DNA from: an uncultured Prevotellaceae bacterium
GTDB taxonomy: Bacteria; Bacteroidota; Bacteroidia; Bacteroidales; Bacteroidaceae
Direction: 5' to 3'
Assembly: GCA_946186505.1 (NCBI GenBank)
Contig: CAMHNI010000011.1
Coordinates: forward strand, 1-64,000
Length of the DNA stretch: 64,000 nt
The notes under the pieces were generated by a model. The model was not told the DNA's origin and did no database searches. It saw only the letters and a program-made list of their open reading frames with translations. The position numbers and the translations under genes are program-made. Shown here piece after piece: positions 5,655 through 14,940 of this stretch. Each line of letters begins with the position of its first letter. Positions within the stretch are counted from its first letter, which is position 1.

Positions 5655-7255
5655 CGTATATAGGGTTTGAGTGCCTCGCTGATGGCTTTGTCGTAGCCGT
5701 ACACGTCGGGATAGTACTGCAACGGGCCGTCAGGGGTCTGGAAAATGGTATAGTAAGTAATAATAATAGGTACGCGCGGGGATACTTTCAGCGAGTTCAC
5801 CAGTTTTGGTGCCTTGGCCTCGGGGGGCAGTGCGTCGATGTACTCTCGTCCCTGATCGCTCTCGGGTTCCAGTCCCATCGAGATGCGCAGCTTGTCAACC
5901 AGCCACTCGTCGGCATCGTCGTCCATCATGAATCGTGCCAGCTCGAAGGGTCGCTGCACGCGTACGCATCCGTGTGACACGCCGCGGTTGTCGCGCCCGA
6001 AGGCTCCCGGGCTTGAGGTGTCGTGCAGGAACACTGAGAAGTTGTTTGGGAACCTGAAGATGATGCGCCCCAGGGAGTTGCCTGCTCCGCCCTGCTGTAT
6101 GACCCTGTAGCGGCCGCTGTTGAGCATGGCGGCCGACACGCGCTTGGGTGACAGCCGCTGTCCTGTGCGGCGGTCGGCTATGTAGTAGCGGTGGCGGGCG
6201 AAGTAGGCTGAGTCGCCGCCGTGCCGGGCTACGTCGGCTGTGATGATGCTCATGGGTATGGACCACTCGGGGTTGACTTCCATGTGGGTGATGCGGCTCG
6301 ACAGCAGCGGTGTCTTCGTGGCCGTTGCCCCGCAGGCCACACGCATGTCGAACACGGTGTCGGGTCCCACTGCCCAGAGGTGATAGGCGGGCACGTTCAC
6401 CACCACGTACTTCTCGTCGGTCGCCGGTCTGAGCGACTCTCGCCACCGGCACCGTTCCATGTTAACGAGTATGCGCCGCCGCTGGGTGGTGTCGGTGGCG
6501 GTGGGCAGCATGGTCTGCAACTGGTGGTAGAGGTTGCCCTTGGGCACTACCCGCCTGAGGTACGTGCCCAGGCTGTCAGGGTCGGTGCGATGCAGCGCCT
6601 TTGTCATATAGGCATCGTCGGGATGCTCCATGTCCACGTCGAACAAGTGGCGGTAGGTCTTGACGTTGCCCAGGGTGTCGCGCTCACGCGGGTCGTAGTG
6701 GTTGAGCACGTAGTTGGGGTTGACGAAGCCGAAGCGCTGTCCGGTGACATAGCTCATGTAAGCCTTCGTCAGCCGGTACTCTATCCGTGCCGCCACGCTG
6801 TTGATGTCGTCGGGGGCGCTGAAGTCCAGCGTGCGCATGCGCTGGAGGTCCTGCCGGATATCGTCCAAGTGGAACCGCCGCTCGTCGAACCCCATTGCTG
6901 GCAGCTCGCCCTGCAGGACTGACAGCAGCGTGTCGGGGCGGCTGTCCACTCCCTGGGCGTCAAGCCACACCAGCGGGCCACCCTCGCGGTAGTACTTCCT
7001 GACGCGGGCTACGGCGGTGCTCTTGTCTGTCTCGGCCTTGCAAAAATGCTCCAAACGCTCCCTGATAGTCTGAGCGTTTAGAGCATAGTTGTCAACCCTC
7101 ATGTCACTGAAGGCCTCCAAGGAGCATTTCTCCTTAAAAGTCGCTGCTCCCTCACGGCATCCCGTCAAGAGCAGTACGAAGAGCGCCAGCGCCGGGTACA
7201 GTATCAGCGCACCTGGATTTTTCTGACCACCTTGCCGACTTTCAAGATGTAGCAC
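5651..7255 (-). CDS. L,D-transpeptidase, YcbB/LdtD-like, probable lipoprotein
   Basis: 534 residues. A hydrophobic start ends in LLLTGC, a lipobox, so it is probably lipid-anchored. Residues about 60-250 match the YcbB-like scaffold and peptidoglycan-binding region, and residues about 290-440 are the YkuD domain with HDTSSPGAFG and SHGCVRVQRP; the catalytic Cys is near residue 430. Such enzymes make 3-3 crosslinks or attach proteins to peptidoglycan. The apparent start is GTG at 7255, 52 bases inside the upstream gene; a downstream start before ILYPALALF is possible. It heads into the sigma gene with a 4-base overlap. Confidence 0.88.
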   Translation of the reverse strand: MLHLESRQGGQKNPGALILYPALALFVLLLTGCREGAATFKEKCSLEAFSDMRVDNYALNAQTIRERLEHFCKAETDKSTAVARVRKYYREGGPLVWLDAQGVDSRPDTLLSVLQGELPAMGFDERRFHLDDIRQDLQRMRTLDFSAPDDINSVAARIEYRLTKAYMSYVTGQRFGFVNPNYVLNHYDPRERDTLGNVKTYRHLFDVDMEHPDDAYMTKALHRTDPDSLGTYLRRVVPKGNLYHQLQTMLPTATDTTQRRRILVNMERCRWRESLRPATDEKYVVVNVPAYHLWAVGPDTVFDMRVACGATATKTPLLSSRITHMEVNPEWSIPMSIITADVARHGGDSAYFARHRYYIADRRTGQRLSPKRVSAAMLNSGRYRVIQQGGAGNSLGRIIFRFPNNFSVFLHDTSSPGAFGRDNRGVSHGCVRVQRPFELARFMMDDDADEWLVDKLRISMGLEPESDQGREYIDALPPEAKAPKLVNSLKVSPRVPIIITYYTIFQTPDGPLQYYPDVYGYDKAISEALKPYIR

Positions 7256-7515
7256 CCCTTTGGAATGTTTAATTCGATACGTTGCGAAGCACTTTCGACA
7301 GTGACCTTCATCACCTGGCGCCCGGTCAGCGACACCACGATGAGTTCCTGGCCCTGGGCACCGGTCACGCAGACCGTCTGGCCCTCGATGCTGACGTCCG
7401 CCTGGTCGTCCACCTGCTCAACGGCGGCAAACTCCATCTCGGCAGCCTGCATGCTCATAGGGGCCATTGCTGTCAGAAAACCCGCAACTGATAGTATGAG
7501 TAATCTTCTCATCAT
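7204..7515 (-). CDS. Small secreted protein with T9SS type A-like C-terminal domain
   Basis: From the ATG at 7515 it encodes 103 residues (a second ATG is at 7512). The upstream TTG at 7542 can be discarded because it lies inside the -7 box. A signal peptide (MMRRLLILSVAGFLTAMAP) is followed by a short linker and a beta domain with LIVVSLTGRQVMKV and ELNIPKGCYILKVGKVVRKI, which has the form of a type A T9SS sorting domain. There is no cargo domain in front of it. It is the first gene of the transpeptidase-sigma operon. Confidence 0.65.
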   Translation of the reverse strand: MMRRLLILSVAGFLTAMAPMSMQAAEMEFAAVEQVDDQADVSIEGQTVCVTGAQGQELIVVSLTGRQVMKVTVESASQRIELNIPKGCYILKVGKVVRKIQVR

Positions 7516-7538
7516 ATATGCATATAATATTCTTGTGT

Positions 7539-7571
7539 GCAAATATACGACATTTTCCCGTAACTTCCAAA
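7539..7571 (-). promoter_or_regulatory. Promoter of the transpeptidase-sigma operon
   Basis: Minus strand TTTG (7568-7571) and TATATTTGC (7539-7547), 20 bases apart. This fixes the start of the first gene at 7515 or 7512. Confidence 0.65.
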
Positions 7572-7615
7572 TTTTTCACAGAAAAAAACGTTTTGCACGT
7601 CATTTTTGCCCGGTA

Positions 7616-9943
7616 CTACACCAACAGCTGCCCGACCTGAGAGACCAGAGCGGAGACAATCCAGGCCACACAGGTGGTATAGACGGCGGCGATGATGGCC
7701 CAGCGCCAGGTGCCCGTCTCGTGCCTGATGGCGGCGATGGTGGCGATGCAGGGGAAGTAGAGCAGGACGAACAGCAGGTAGGCGTAGGCCGTCACGGGCG
7801 TGATGGTCTCGAAGCCGCCGAGCACGCCCATCGTCGAGGCCACGATCTCCTTGGCACCGACGCCGGCAATGAGCGAGACATCGAGTTGCCAGTTGAAGCC
7901 CTGCAGGGCAAACAGGGGCTCGACGGTCTGTCCCATGCGTCCTATGAAGCTCTCGGCCAGCGAGGCGGCCGTGCCCATCGGGCCGAAGTAGCCCAAGGCC
8001 CAGACGAGTATGCTGGCCACGAGGATGACGCCGCCCATCTTCTTCAGATACTCCTTGCCTTTCTCCCACGTGTGGCGGCCTATGGCCTTGGCTGTCGGCC
8101 AGCGGTAGGGCGGCAGTTCCATCACGAACGGCGTGTCCTCACCCTTCAGAACGAAGCGCGACAGGATGTTGCTCACGATGACCGACATGAGGATGCCGAC
8201 GGCGTAGAGCGACAGCATGACCAGCGACTGGTAGCCGCCGGTAAAGAACAGGCCGGTCACCATAATATATATAGGCAGTCGCGCCGAGCACGACATGAAG
8301 GGCAGCACGAGCATGGTGATGAGACGTGAACGGCGGCTCTCGACGGTTCGGGTGGCCATGACGGCGGGCACGTTGCAGCCGAAGCCCATGACCAGCGGGA
8401 TGAACGACTTGCCGTGCAGTCCCATCTTGTGCATCAGGCGGTCCATGATAAAGGCGGCTCGCGCCATGTAGCCTGAGTCCTCCATCAGCGAGATGAAGAA
8501 GTAGAGTATCAGAATCTGGGGCAGGAACACGATGACCGACCCCACGCCGCCTATGACGCCGTCAACGAGCATCGAGCGCAGCGGCCCGTCGGGCATCGTA
8601 GAGCCTATCCACTCGCCAAGCCACTCTACCCCTGCCTCAATCCAGTCCATCGGGTACTGGCCCAGAGCAAAGGTGGTCTGGAACATGACGTAGAGGATGA
8701 GGAAGAAGATGGGGAAGCCGACGTACTTGTTGGACAGCACGTTGTCTATCATGTGCGTCATGCGGTAGATGTTCTCCTTGGTGCCCGTCTGGTAGCCGGC
8801 CTCGGTCAGCGCACCGTTGATGAAGCCGTACTTGGCATCCATGATGGCCGTCTCGGAGTCGCTGTTGGTCTCCTCCAGCACGCGGGCGGCAGCGTGGTTG
8901 CGCACGGCCAGCAGCTGCTTGCGGTCCTCGGGCCGGTGCTCGTCGGCCATGTGCTGTCCCACGTACTGCGTGATGTTGGGGTCGTTCTCCAACAGCTTGA
9001 TGGCCAGGTAGCGCGTGGAGTATCGCTGGCGTATGTGCTCGTCGGCCTTCAGGAACTTCTGTATCTCACGGATGCCGTCCTCAATCTCGTGGCCGTAGTT
9101 GATGTGGATGTGGCGCGAGGCTCCCTGCGTGTTCTCATAGACCTGGATGACGGCCTTGAACAGCTCCTTGACGCCCATGCCGGTCTTGAACGACGTGGGA
9201 ATCATGGGCATACCGAAGAGCGTGGAGAGCGTCTTGAGATCTACATGGTCGCCACGACGCTCGAACTCGTCGTACATGTTCAGGGCACACACCATGCGGA
9301 TATTCATATCGACGAGCTGGGTGGTGAGGTAGAGGTTGCGCTCCAGATTGGAGGCATCGATGACGTTGATGACCACATCGGGCATCTGCTCGGACAGGTG
9401 CTGGCGCACGTAGAGTTCCTCGGGCGAATAGCAGGTGAGCGAATAGGTGCCGGGCAGGTCGGTCAGCGAGAAGTCGTAGCCGTAGAAATGGGCTTCGGCA
9501 ACGGTAGCATCGACGGTCACACCGCTGTAGTTGCCCACACGGGCATGCGCGCCGGAGGCGTAATTGAACAGCGACGTCTTGCCGCAGTTGGGGTTGCCCA
9601 CGAGGGCAACGTTCAGGTGGCGGCGCTCCTCAAGGGCACGGCTGCGGAGGAAACGCTCGGTAATCACCGTCGTGTCCGCCGTTTCGCCTGCCGGCACTTC
9701 CTTCCGCTGCTTGGCCTCAGCTTCGGAAATGACCTCTATACGGTCGGCCTCCTGATGGCGCAGCGACACCTCGTAGCCCATCACCTTGTACTTCACGGGG
9801 TCTTGCAGCGGGGCGTTGAGCAATACCTCGACGGTCTTACCCTTGATGAAGCCCATCTCGATGATGCGCTTGCGGAAGCCGCCGTGTCCTGACACCTTGA
9901 CGATGACGCCACGCTCGCCTGTCTTCAGCTCTGATAGTTTCAT
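7616..9943 (-). CDS. feoB: Ferrous iron transporter FeoA-FeoB fusion
   Basis: 775 residues from the ATG at 9943. Residues 1-75 are an SH3-like FeoA domain (MKLSELKTGERGVIVKVSG). A GTPase domain begins near 110 with GNPNCGKTSLFN, DLPGTY and NxxD-type NMYDE, followed by the FeoB membrane core with two Gate regions (CSARLPIYIMV; GVGAKEIVASTMGVLGG). It imports Fe(II) across the inner membrane. The frame extends upstream to 10096, but the extra residues cross the promoter and a palindrome, so 9943 is chosen. Fused FeoAB is common in Bacteroidetes. Confidence 0.93.
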   Translation of the reverse strand: MKLSELKTGERGVIVKVSGHGGFRKRIIEMGFIKGKTVEVLLNAPLQDPVKYKVMGYEVSLRHQEADRIEVISEAEAKQRKEVPAGETADTTVITERFLRSRALEERRHLNVALVGNPNCGKTSLFNYASGAHARVGNYSGVTVDATVAEAHFYGYDFSLTDLPGTYSLTCYSPEELYVRQHLSEQMPDVVINVIDASNLERNLYLTTQLVDMNIRMVCALNMYDEFERRGDHVDLKTLSTLFGMPMIPTSFKTGMGVKELFKAVIQVYENTQGASRHIHINYGHEIEDGIREIQKFLKADEHIRQRYSTRYLAIKLLENDPNITQYVGQHMADEHRPEDRKQLLAVRNHAAARVLEETNSDSETAIMDAKYGFINGALTEAGYQTGTKENIYRMTHMIDNVLSNKYVGFPIFFLILYVMFQTTFALGQYPMDWIEAGVEWLGEWIGSTMPDGPLRSMLVDGVIGGVGSVIVFLPQILILYFFISLMEDSGYMARAAFIMDRLMHKMGLHGKSFIPLVMGFGCNVPAVMATRTVESRRSRLITMLVLPFMSCSARLPIYIMVTGLFFTGGYQSLVMLSLYAVGILMSVIVSNILSRFVLKGEDTPFVMELPPYRWPTAKAIGRHTWEKGKEYLKKMGGVILVASILVWALGYFGPMGTAASLAESFIGRMGQTVEPLFALQGFNWQLDVSLIAGVGAKEIVASTMGVLGGFETITPVTAYAYLLFVLLYFPCIATIAAIRHETGTWRWAIIAAVYTTCVAWIVSALVSQVGQLLV

Positions 9944-9947
9944 GGGT

Positions 9948-10000
9948 GCAAAGGTACGAAAAAAAATTTGCAACCCGGTTGCATCCCGCATTGCAAATTT
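9948..10000 (-). promoter_or_regulatory. feoAB promoter with nested palindromes
   Basis: TACCTTTGC (9948-9956, minus strand) ends 4 bases before the ATG, implying a very short or absent leader. Just upstream are a perfect palindrome TGCAACC/GGTTGCA (9969-9983) and an outer inverted repeat AAATTTGCAA (9964-9973) / TTGCAAATTT (9991-10000). Their position over the -33 region suggests an operator, plausibly for an iron-responsive repressor. The sequence does not look like a classic Fur box. Confidence 0.5.
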
Positions 10001-10064
10001 CAAAATACCTAAAAATGATGATACAGTCCCCACGACAGACGGCATATTCAAACGACCAAAGAAA

Positions 10065-10106
10065 AAAAAGAAAACCCTCACAGGGGGGGCTGTCATCTCC
10101 TGTGAG
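10065..10106 (-). terminator. Terminator of the type III RM operon
   Basis: CTCACAGG and CCTGTGAG (10077-10084 and 10099-10106) form an 8-bp stem; on the minus strand it is followed by GGTTTTCTTTTTTTT. The rest of 10001-10173 holds nothing recognisable. Confidence 0.7.
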
Positions 10107-10173
10107 TATCGACTTGCAATAGCCTCAACTATCCTGTCAGACTTTGTGAGATGCGAATTACTTCAACAATCCT

Positions 10174-12549
10174 TTATCTGAACACATCGTTCATGTTCTT
10201 CCATCCTTCTGTTGAGCCTTGACGATACGTGTATTTATCGCGGCTGTTGCAATACCACATGGCATTGGCCTCTATCACGATGCCGCCCTCGTAGCGGATG
10301 CCCTCGCGGTCGTAGCCATTCAGGTGGCTGATGTGCCGTTGCAGCTCCTCGGCCTTGTTCTTGGTTTCCACCGATGCTGCCGTCTGGCCTTCCTTCGTGT
10401 CCCAGATACCAATGGTGCCATCCTTCTTCATGTATATCCAGTCGGGATAGAACAGTTCCTTCTTCTGAGTTGTTTCATTGAAATAGCGAATGGACAGCCA
10501 GTCCTGGCCGCTGTCGCCATTCTTCATCCACCACTCTATGCTCTCCTGACGGTCAAGATATTTAGCGAACTTCATTTCGTTGGTGCGTCCGTCGTAGTTT
10601 TTCCTGATATAGAACGGGGTGAAAAGGCAACGCTCCATTTCCAACGGCTCATAGTCATCGCTATAGGCGTATGCCCTCTGTATTCTGAAGGTTGTCGTTT
10701 CCTGTTGCTCGGCTTCTTCCCTACGTTTCCTGACGTATTCTTCACGCTGTGGATAGTGCCGTTTCAGCGTTTCTGTCACCAATCTGCGGAAGATGCTACT
10801 GTCACCCTTGTTCAGAACATCAGCCAGAAAGATGCGGTAGCGGGCATCGTCATCCTCCTCATGGAAAGCGTATGCCCTGAACCAGAGTCGCAGGGCACTC
10901 TTCAACGTGCCAAACGAGCGGGCGATGTTGGCTATTTTGGCATCGTCGTCCGTCTGCCCTTTCAGCAGGTCAACGCATATTTTTGAAAAGAGTTTCTGCA
11001 CATCGTGGCGGCTCACCTCGCGGCTCATGTCATTACCGTTGAAGTGGAAACTGATCTGGTCGAGGTCTTCAAACTTGGCATTGACCACAATCTGCTGCTC
11101 TAACCGTGGAACAATCTGCAGATGCTTCGTGCGTAGTTTGTCCCTCACCGTATCGAACATATCTTCAGCCGTGATGCCGAAATAGTCGTTGAACGTCGAC
11201 ACCAGACACTGCTGGAATTCCCAGCTACGTCCCAAGTCGCCATAGTCCACACGCGACATATACTCCGACTGCAACAGTTCGTCGATGATGATTTCACGCC
11301 CCAGACGGTTTTCGGCTACATTCACTTTTGGCTTGTTGCCGGATTCCTTATAGTTGCCTTCGAGTACTGCTTTGCGCGAATAGTTGGTATATATGTAGCC
11401 TGTCTGAAACACTTCCGTCCCCTGAACACCTCTGACTGGAATCCTGACGATACGCCCGATGGTCTGCGTCTGGAAGGTCTCCGACTGTATGTCGCGGAGC
11501 ATCACCAGCACCTGTGCCCTCGGACAGTCCCAGCCTGTGCCAGCGGCCATCTTGAAGAGCAAGTAGCCATAGGGGCTGTCATTGTCCTCAAGCCCCGACG
11601 GCTTCTTCTCGTTAGTAAACCATTTGGCTATTCTCGAAGGCTCCACGCCGTGGCTGGTTAGGTAGTCGGTCACCACATCTTCCTTTGTCTGGTCGCTGGT
11701 GTCCACGCTGCTGTTGTTGGGCAACTGGATAATGACCAGCGGATTCACATTCATTCCAAACTGCTTGATGTTAGCTACCAATTGTGCCCTGCGGTCCATG
11801 GCTAGATCGAGCAACAGCTCGTCCAAGTCTTCATTCCCACGGTTCTTGATATCTTCCTCCGTCTGGCAAATCAGTTCCCGCTTAATCATGCCCGCATCAA
11901 TCACGTCCTGCCGCTTTACTTCAACGAAGCCCGCTCTATGGTTGATGACGTCGGATGCTGAGGGTTCCCTTTCTGGCGTAGCCGACACTTTGAGGATAAT
12001 CCTTGGATCTATAGGATTGATGACATCCCTCACAGCAGCATCGGTCACGTTCTTGTGGCTCTCGTCGATAATCAAGATAAACTCACGCCCTTCTGCATGT
12101 GTCAGTTCCACCACGTCCTCAAAGTAGAAGCCCTGCTCCTTCTCGTTGCGCTTATCGTCAGGACGGCGCAGCACACGGTTCTCGGCACTCTTGCTCACCA
12201 GTTTCTGCCAGTTCATAAACAGGATGTCGCGCTCGCGCAAGGCACCCTGCTGGAAGTCCTGTATAGTAAGTAGCCGACCGGGCAGACTGGTAGGAAAGTA
12301 GTCCATGAACTTGTCGCGGCTCTGCATGGCCAGGTCATCTGAGAACGTTATCCACACGAAAGCCACATCCTGCACCCAGTCGGGCTGTTTGGTCAGTTCG
12401 CAGATGAACTTCTCCGTCATATAGGTCTTGCCACTGCCTGTCGGGGCTTTCAGCGTGATGGGAATCTGTCGCTGCGGTTGTTTCCAAAGGGTCTTGAACT
12501 GACTGAGCAGCTCTTCTACTGCCTGCTCCTGAAATTCTATCCTGTCCAT
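10174..12549 (-). CDS. Type III restriction endonuclease, Res subunit
   Basis: 791 residues. Superfamily 2 helicase core: Walker A APTGSGKT (35-42), motif II DESH (162-165), SATPE motif III, a GTGWDCPRAQVL segment near 343 and QTIGRIVR motif VI. A C-terminal PD-(D/E)xK-type nuclease is seen around 700-720 (YPDWIYMKKDGTIGIWDTKEG, with Asp-x-Lys in place of the usual Glu-x-Lys). Length is in the lower range for Res proteins. It needs the Mod subunit, encoded 13 bases upstream, for site recognition. All main motifs are intact, so it is probably active. Confidence 0.93.
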   Translation of the reverse strand: MDRIEFQEQAVEELLSQFKTLWKQPQRQIPITLKAPTGSGKTYMTEKFICELTKQPDWVQDVAFVWITFSDDLAMQSRDKFMDYFPTSLPGRLLTIQDFQQGALRERDILFMNWQKLVSKSAENRVLRRPDDKRNEKEQGFYFEDVVELTHAEGREFILIIDESHKNVTDAAVRDVINPIDPRIILKVSATPEREPSASDVINHRAGFVEVKRQDVIDAGMIKRELICQTEEDIKNRGNEDLDELLLDLAMDRRAQLVANIKQFGMNVNPLVIIQLPNNSSVDTSDQTKEDVVTDYLTSHGVEPSRIAKWFTNEKKPSGLEDNDSPYGYLLFKMAAGTGWDCPRAQVLVMLRDIQSETFQTQTIGRIVRIPVRGVQGTEVFQTGYIYTNYSRKAVLEGNYKESGNKPKVNVAENRLGREIIIDELLQSEYMSRVDYGDLGRSWEFQQCLVSTFNDYFGITAEDMFDTVRDKLRTKHLQIVPRLEQQIVVNAKFEDLDQISFHFNGNDMSREVSRHDVQKLFSKICVDLLKGQTDDDAKIANIARSFGTLKSALRLWFRAYAFHEEDDDARYRIFLADVLNKGDSSIFRRLVTETLKRHYPQREEYVRKRREEAEQQETTTFRIQRAYAYSDDYEPLEMERCLFTPFYIRKNYDGRTNEMKFAKYLDRQESIEWWMKNGDSGQDWLSIRYFNETTQKKELFYPDWIYMKKDGTIGIWDTKEGQTAASVETKNKAEELQRHISHLNGYDREGIRYEGGIVIEANAMWYCNSRDKYTYRQGSTEGWKNMNDVFR

Positions 12550-12562
12550 AGTTTCTTATCTC

Positions 12563-14413
12563 TTATGCGTTCAACGATTTGTAAATGTCGAGTATCGGCT
12601 GGGGAATGCTCTTCACGATTACTTCTTTGTTGTACTCAAACTCTGTGGCAAACTCTGCACCATCCGTCCAGCAGAACACATAGACGCTCTTCTGCAGCCC
12701 TTCGAGACCTACTACTTTCTGGCGGAACTCCTCAAAGCGCGAATAGTCCTCCTGAAAATAGATGCACGTCCAACGGTTCCTTTCGTCGGTGAACATCTGA
12801 TAATAGTCTGTCGTTTCCGTCTCGTAGAGTGTGTTTTCTGCCAAGCTCAACAGGCAGCCCGCTTTTCTGGCCAACGTCAGCTTGTCATCGTCAGTGGCCG
12901 CCTTCGGCTGGTTCTTGCCCACGAAGGCTGTGCGATAACATTTTAAGGAGTTTCCAAAACCGCCATGCTCATTACCTCTATTATCTGTATAACCCTTCAT
13001 AACGTTGCAACAACGCTGATACGTGATTTGAGTTATGTTTTCAAAGCCCGCATTAAAGACGTTCTTGCAATTGTCTTTTGCAACCTTTTTGCCTTTTTTG
13101 ATTTCATAAGTCAATTCTGGAAGCTGTACAAGTATCACCTGATTATTCTTTGAAGACTTGTTTCCCTCAATAATGCAATGCCCTGTGGAACCACTACCAG
13201 CAAAGAAGTCAAAAACGATAAGCTCATCTTTGTTTCCTTTGGATATCTCAAGTATCTTGTTGATAAATGCCACGGGCTTCTTTCCACCATCAAACGGGAC
13301 ACCACCTTCTGTTCCTACATTATTAAATTCTTCTTCAAAATCAAAGAAATTTGGATATGGAATGTCTTTTGTATCTTCTCTATTCAGTGGAGAGCCTTGG
13401 AAATAAAAGCCATTGGCTTTATTTGCCGATCCTCTTGTCAAGAAATAACGATACCCCCTTCCATCATCACCCATATCTGGAACTTTATAGAGATAACTGA
13501 AAAGATTATTTCTTTCCTCCAAATAACTCATGTGGAATCTACCAGAGCTATTACCCGTTTTTATGGAGCCTCGAATATTAATGCTCTTCAAATGGGTGAA
13601 GTCAGCTGGTACATCAACGATTTCATATTCACCAGGCTTAAACACACTAACTATTTTTCCGCCAAGCTCAATCTTTTCAGGATTGGAAATCAATTCTTTT
13701 ATCTCATATCTGTAATCACTGGAATCAGAATTATCAACGACACGTTTGTTTATCTGATAACTATCACTACATCTGTACATCAGCAAGAATTCTGTTGTCT
13801 CATGAATAGGCTTGTCGCCTTTCAATATTCTGTCTTCATGACGTACCTTGATGGTGAAAGTCGTGATATAATTAGAGGCTCCCATAATCTGATCAAGAAG
13901 AAGCCTTAGATTTGCCAGCTCATCTTCATTTATACTAACAAGCATAACCCCATCATCTTTTAGTAGTTGATGAGCTAATCGAATGCGTTTTTCCATGAAG
14001 GATAGCCAGGCACTATGGCGTAGCGGATGGTTCTTAGGTATTGGTGTCCCGTCTGGATATTCTTCTAAGAATCTTTTGTCCTTATAGCTGAACCCATCAC
14101 TTCCAGTATTGTATGGCGGATCAAAGTAGATGATGTCAACTTTCTTCCTATGCGTATAGTTCAGACACGTCAGCGCATGGTAGTTGTCACCTTCTATCAA
14201 TATATGTGTAGGTTTGCCGTCATGATTGCGAATAGCCAGTTCTGGCACTTCTTCTAGCACGGGTATGCGGTTCTCGCTTTCCTGTTCAAATGCTTCCGGC
14301 ACGTCAATCCACGTCAGGCCGAAGCGTTTCTCCTTCAGTTGTGCATGGAGGCGGTCAACCTCCTTTTGCAGTTCGCGTACTCTTATCGCTAATTCTTCCT
14401 GGGTCTCAGCCAT
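12563..14413 (-). CDS. Type III DNA methyltransferase, Mod subunit
   Basis: 616 residues. A coiled N-terminus (1-30) precedes motif IV DPPYNTG (98-104) and the SAM-binding FDFFAGSGSTGH near residue 400; DPPY before the FxGxG motif is the beta-class order of type III Mod enzymes, which make N6-methyladenine. The central part (about 200-330) is AT-richer and is the target recognition region. No simple-sequence repeat that would allow slipped-strand phase variation is visible in the frame. It is first in the mod-res operon behind a leader of about 400 bases. Confidence 0.93.
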   Translation of the reverse strand: MAETQEELAIRVRELQKEVDRLHAQLKEKRFGLTWIDVPEAFEQESENRIPVLEEVPELAIRNHDGKPTHILIEGDNYHALTCLNYTHRKKVDIIYFDPPYNTGSDGFSYKDKRFLEEYPDGTPIPKNHPLRHSAWLSFMEKRIRLAHQLLKDDGVMLVSINEDELANLRLLLDQIMGASNYITTFTIKVRHEDRILKGDKPIHETTEFLLMYRCSDSYQINKRVVDNSDSSDYRYEIKELISNPEKIELGGKIVSVFKPGEYEIVDVPADFTHLKSINIRGSIKTGNSSGRFHMSYLEERNNLFSYLYKVPDMGDDGRGYRYFLTRGSANKANGFYFQGSPLNREDTKDIPYPNFFDFEEEFNNVGTEGGVPFDGGKKPVAFINKILEISKGNKDELIVFDFFAGSGSTGHCIIEGNKSSKNNQVILVQLPELTYEIKKGKKVAKDNCKNVFNAGFENITQITYQRCCNVMKGYTDNRGNEHGGFGNSLKCYRTAFVGKNQPKAATDDDKLTLARKAGCLLSLAENTLYETETTDYYQMFTDERNRWTCIYFQEDYSRFEEFRQKVVGLEGLQKSVYVFCWTDGAEFATEFEYNKEVIVKSIPQPILDIYKSLNA

Positions 14414-14423
14414 AAACAGTATG

Positions 14424-14835
14424 TCAAAATGTTCTGACTGATACCCAGGCGTCAGAGGGTTCTACATTTTTCCCTTGTTGCGACGTATGGAAACGTCGTC
14501 TCCTACAACATACAAAAAGCGGGGTATCCTCGCCTGCCCGTCCCGATGTTTCGGCCGTCGGAAGCCTTCCTGTTAGAACGAGCAAAGTCTGAATACCCAC
14601 GCCGGTCAGTATATAATACACCCTGAAAAGTGTGCGTGACGGCATAGTTAGCCGTCGCAGCACACTCCGGGCTTGTATATACTACACCCGTAGCATTCAC
14701 CTCCACATTTGTCTCAGAACAGGATTTGAATTTCCGACGTTCAAACATCCCAAAACAAAGCATCAATGACGCTTCTCAATATGTCGCTGTCCTCCCACTG
14801 GCCTTGCGGCGTGGGTAAAGACAGGTGCAAAGGTA
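14424..14835 (-). ncRNA. Long structured leader of the type III RM operon
   Basis: A -7 box TACCTTTGC (14827-14835, minus strand) lies 414 bases before the mod ATG. Between them are two 15-base direct repeats, GTATATAATACACCC (14609-14623) and GTATATACTACACCC (14675-14689), flanking a hairpin with stems GTGTG/CACAC and GACGGC/GCCGTC (14630-14665). Another hairpin CGACGT/ACGTCG lies near 14483-14500. Overlapping short ORFs exist in two frames but neither has a convincing start. I read it as a structured RNA or multi-copy palindromic element rather than genes. Confidence 0.4.
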
Positions 14836-14868
14836 ATGATTTTCCCCGACAAACCATCAGTCTGAGGT

Positions 14869-14932
14869 AAAAACTTATAAAAGATTAGCATTTATCGTAT
14901 CTGTCTCTGCACATCTACGCGCATAAGTTTTT
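14869..14932. repeat. Inverted repeat outside the fold-back element
   Basis: AAAAACTTAT (14869-14878) and ATAAGTTTTT (14923-14932) are perfect 10-bp arms ending 8 bases before the fold-back element. It could be a terminator in either direction. Confidence 0.4.
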
Positions 14933-14940
14933 TTGCTTTT

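Noticed and set aside
5651..7255. Frameshift between the transpeptidase and the upstream gene
   Set aside because: Both frames are protein-like up to the overlap, and the lipobox of the transpeptidase is intact. Overlap with an uncertain start is enough.
8753..9892. 379-codon open frame on the plus strand
   Set aside because: It is antisense to feoB and its translation is rich in Val, His and Gly with no domain. It is a codon-bias shadow.
14503..14766. Short ORFs in the type III RM leader
   Set aside because: Two overlapping frames look equally coding, and the hairpins and direct repeats explain the constraint better.
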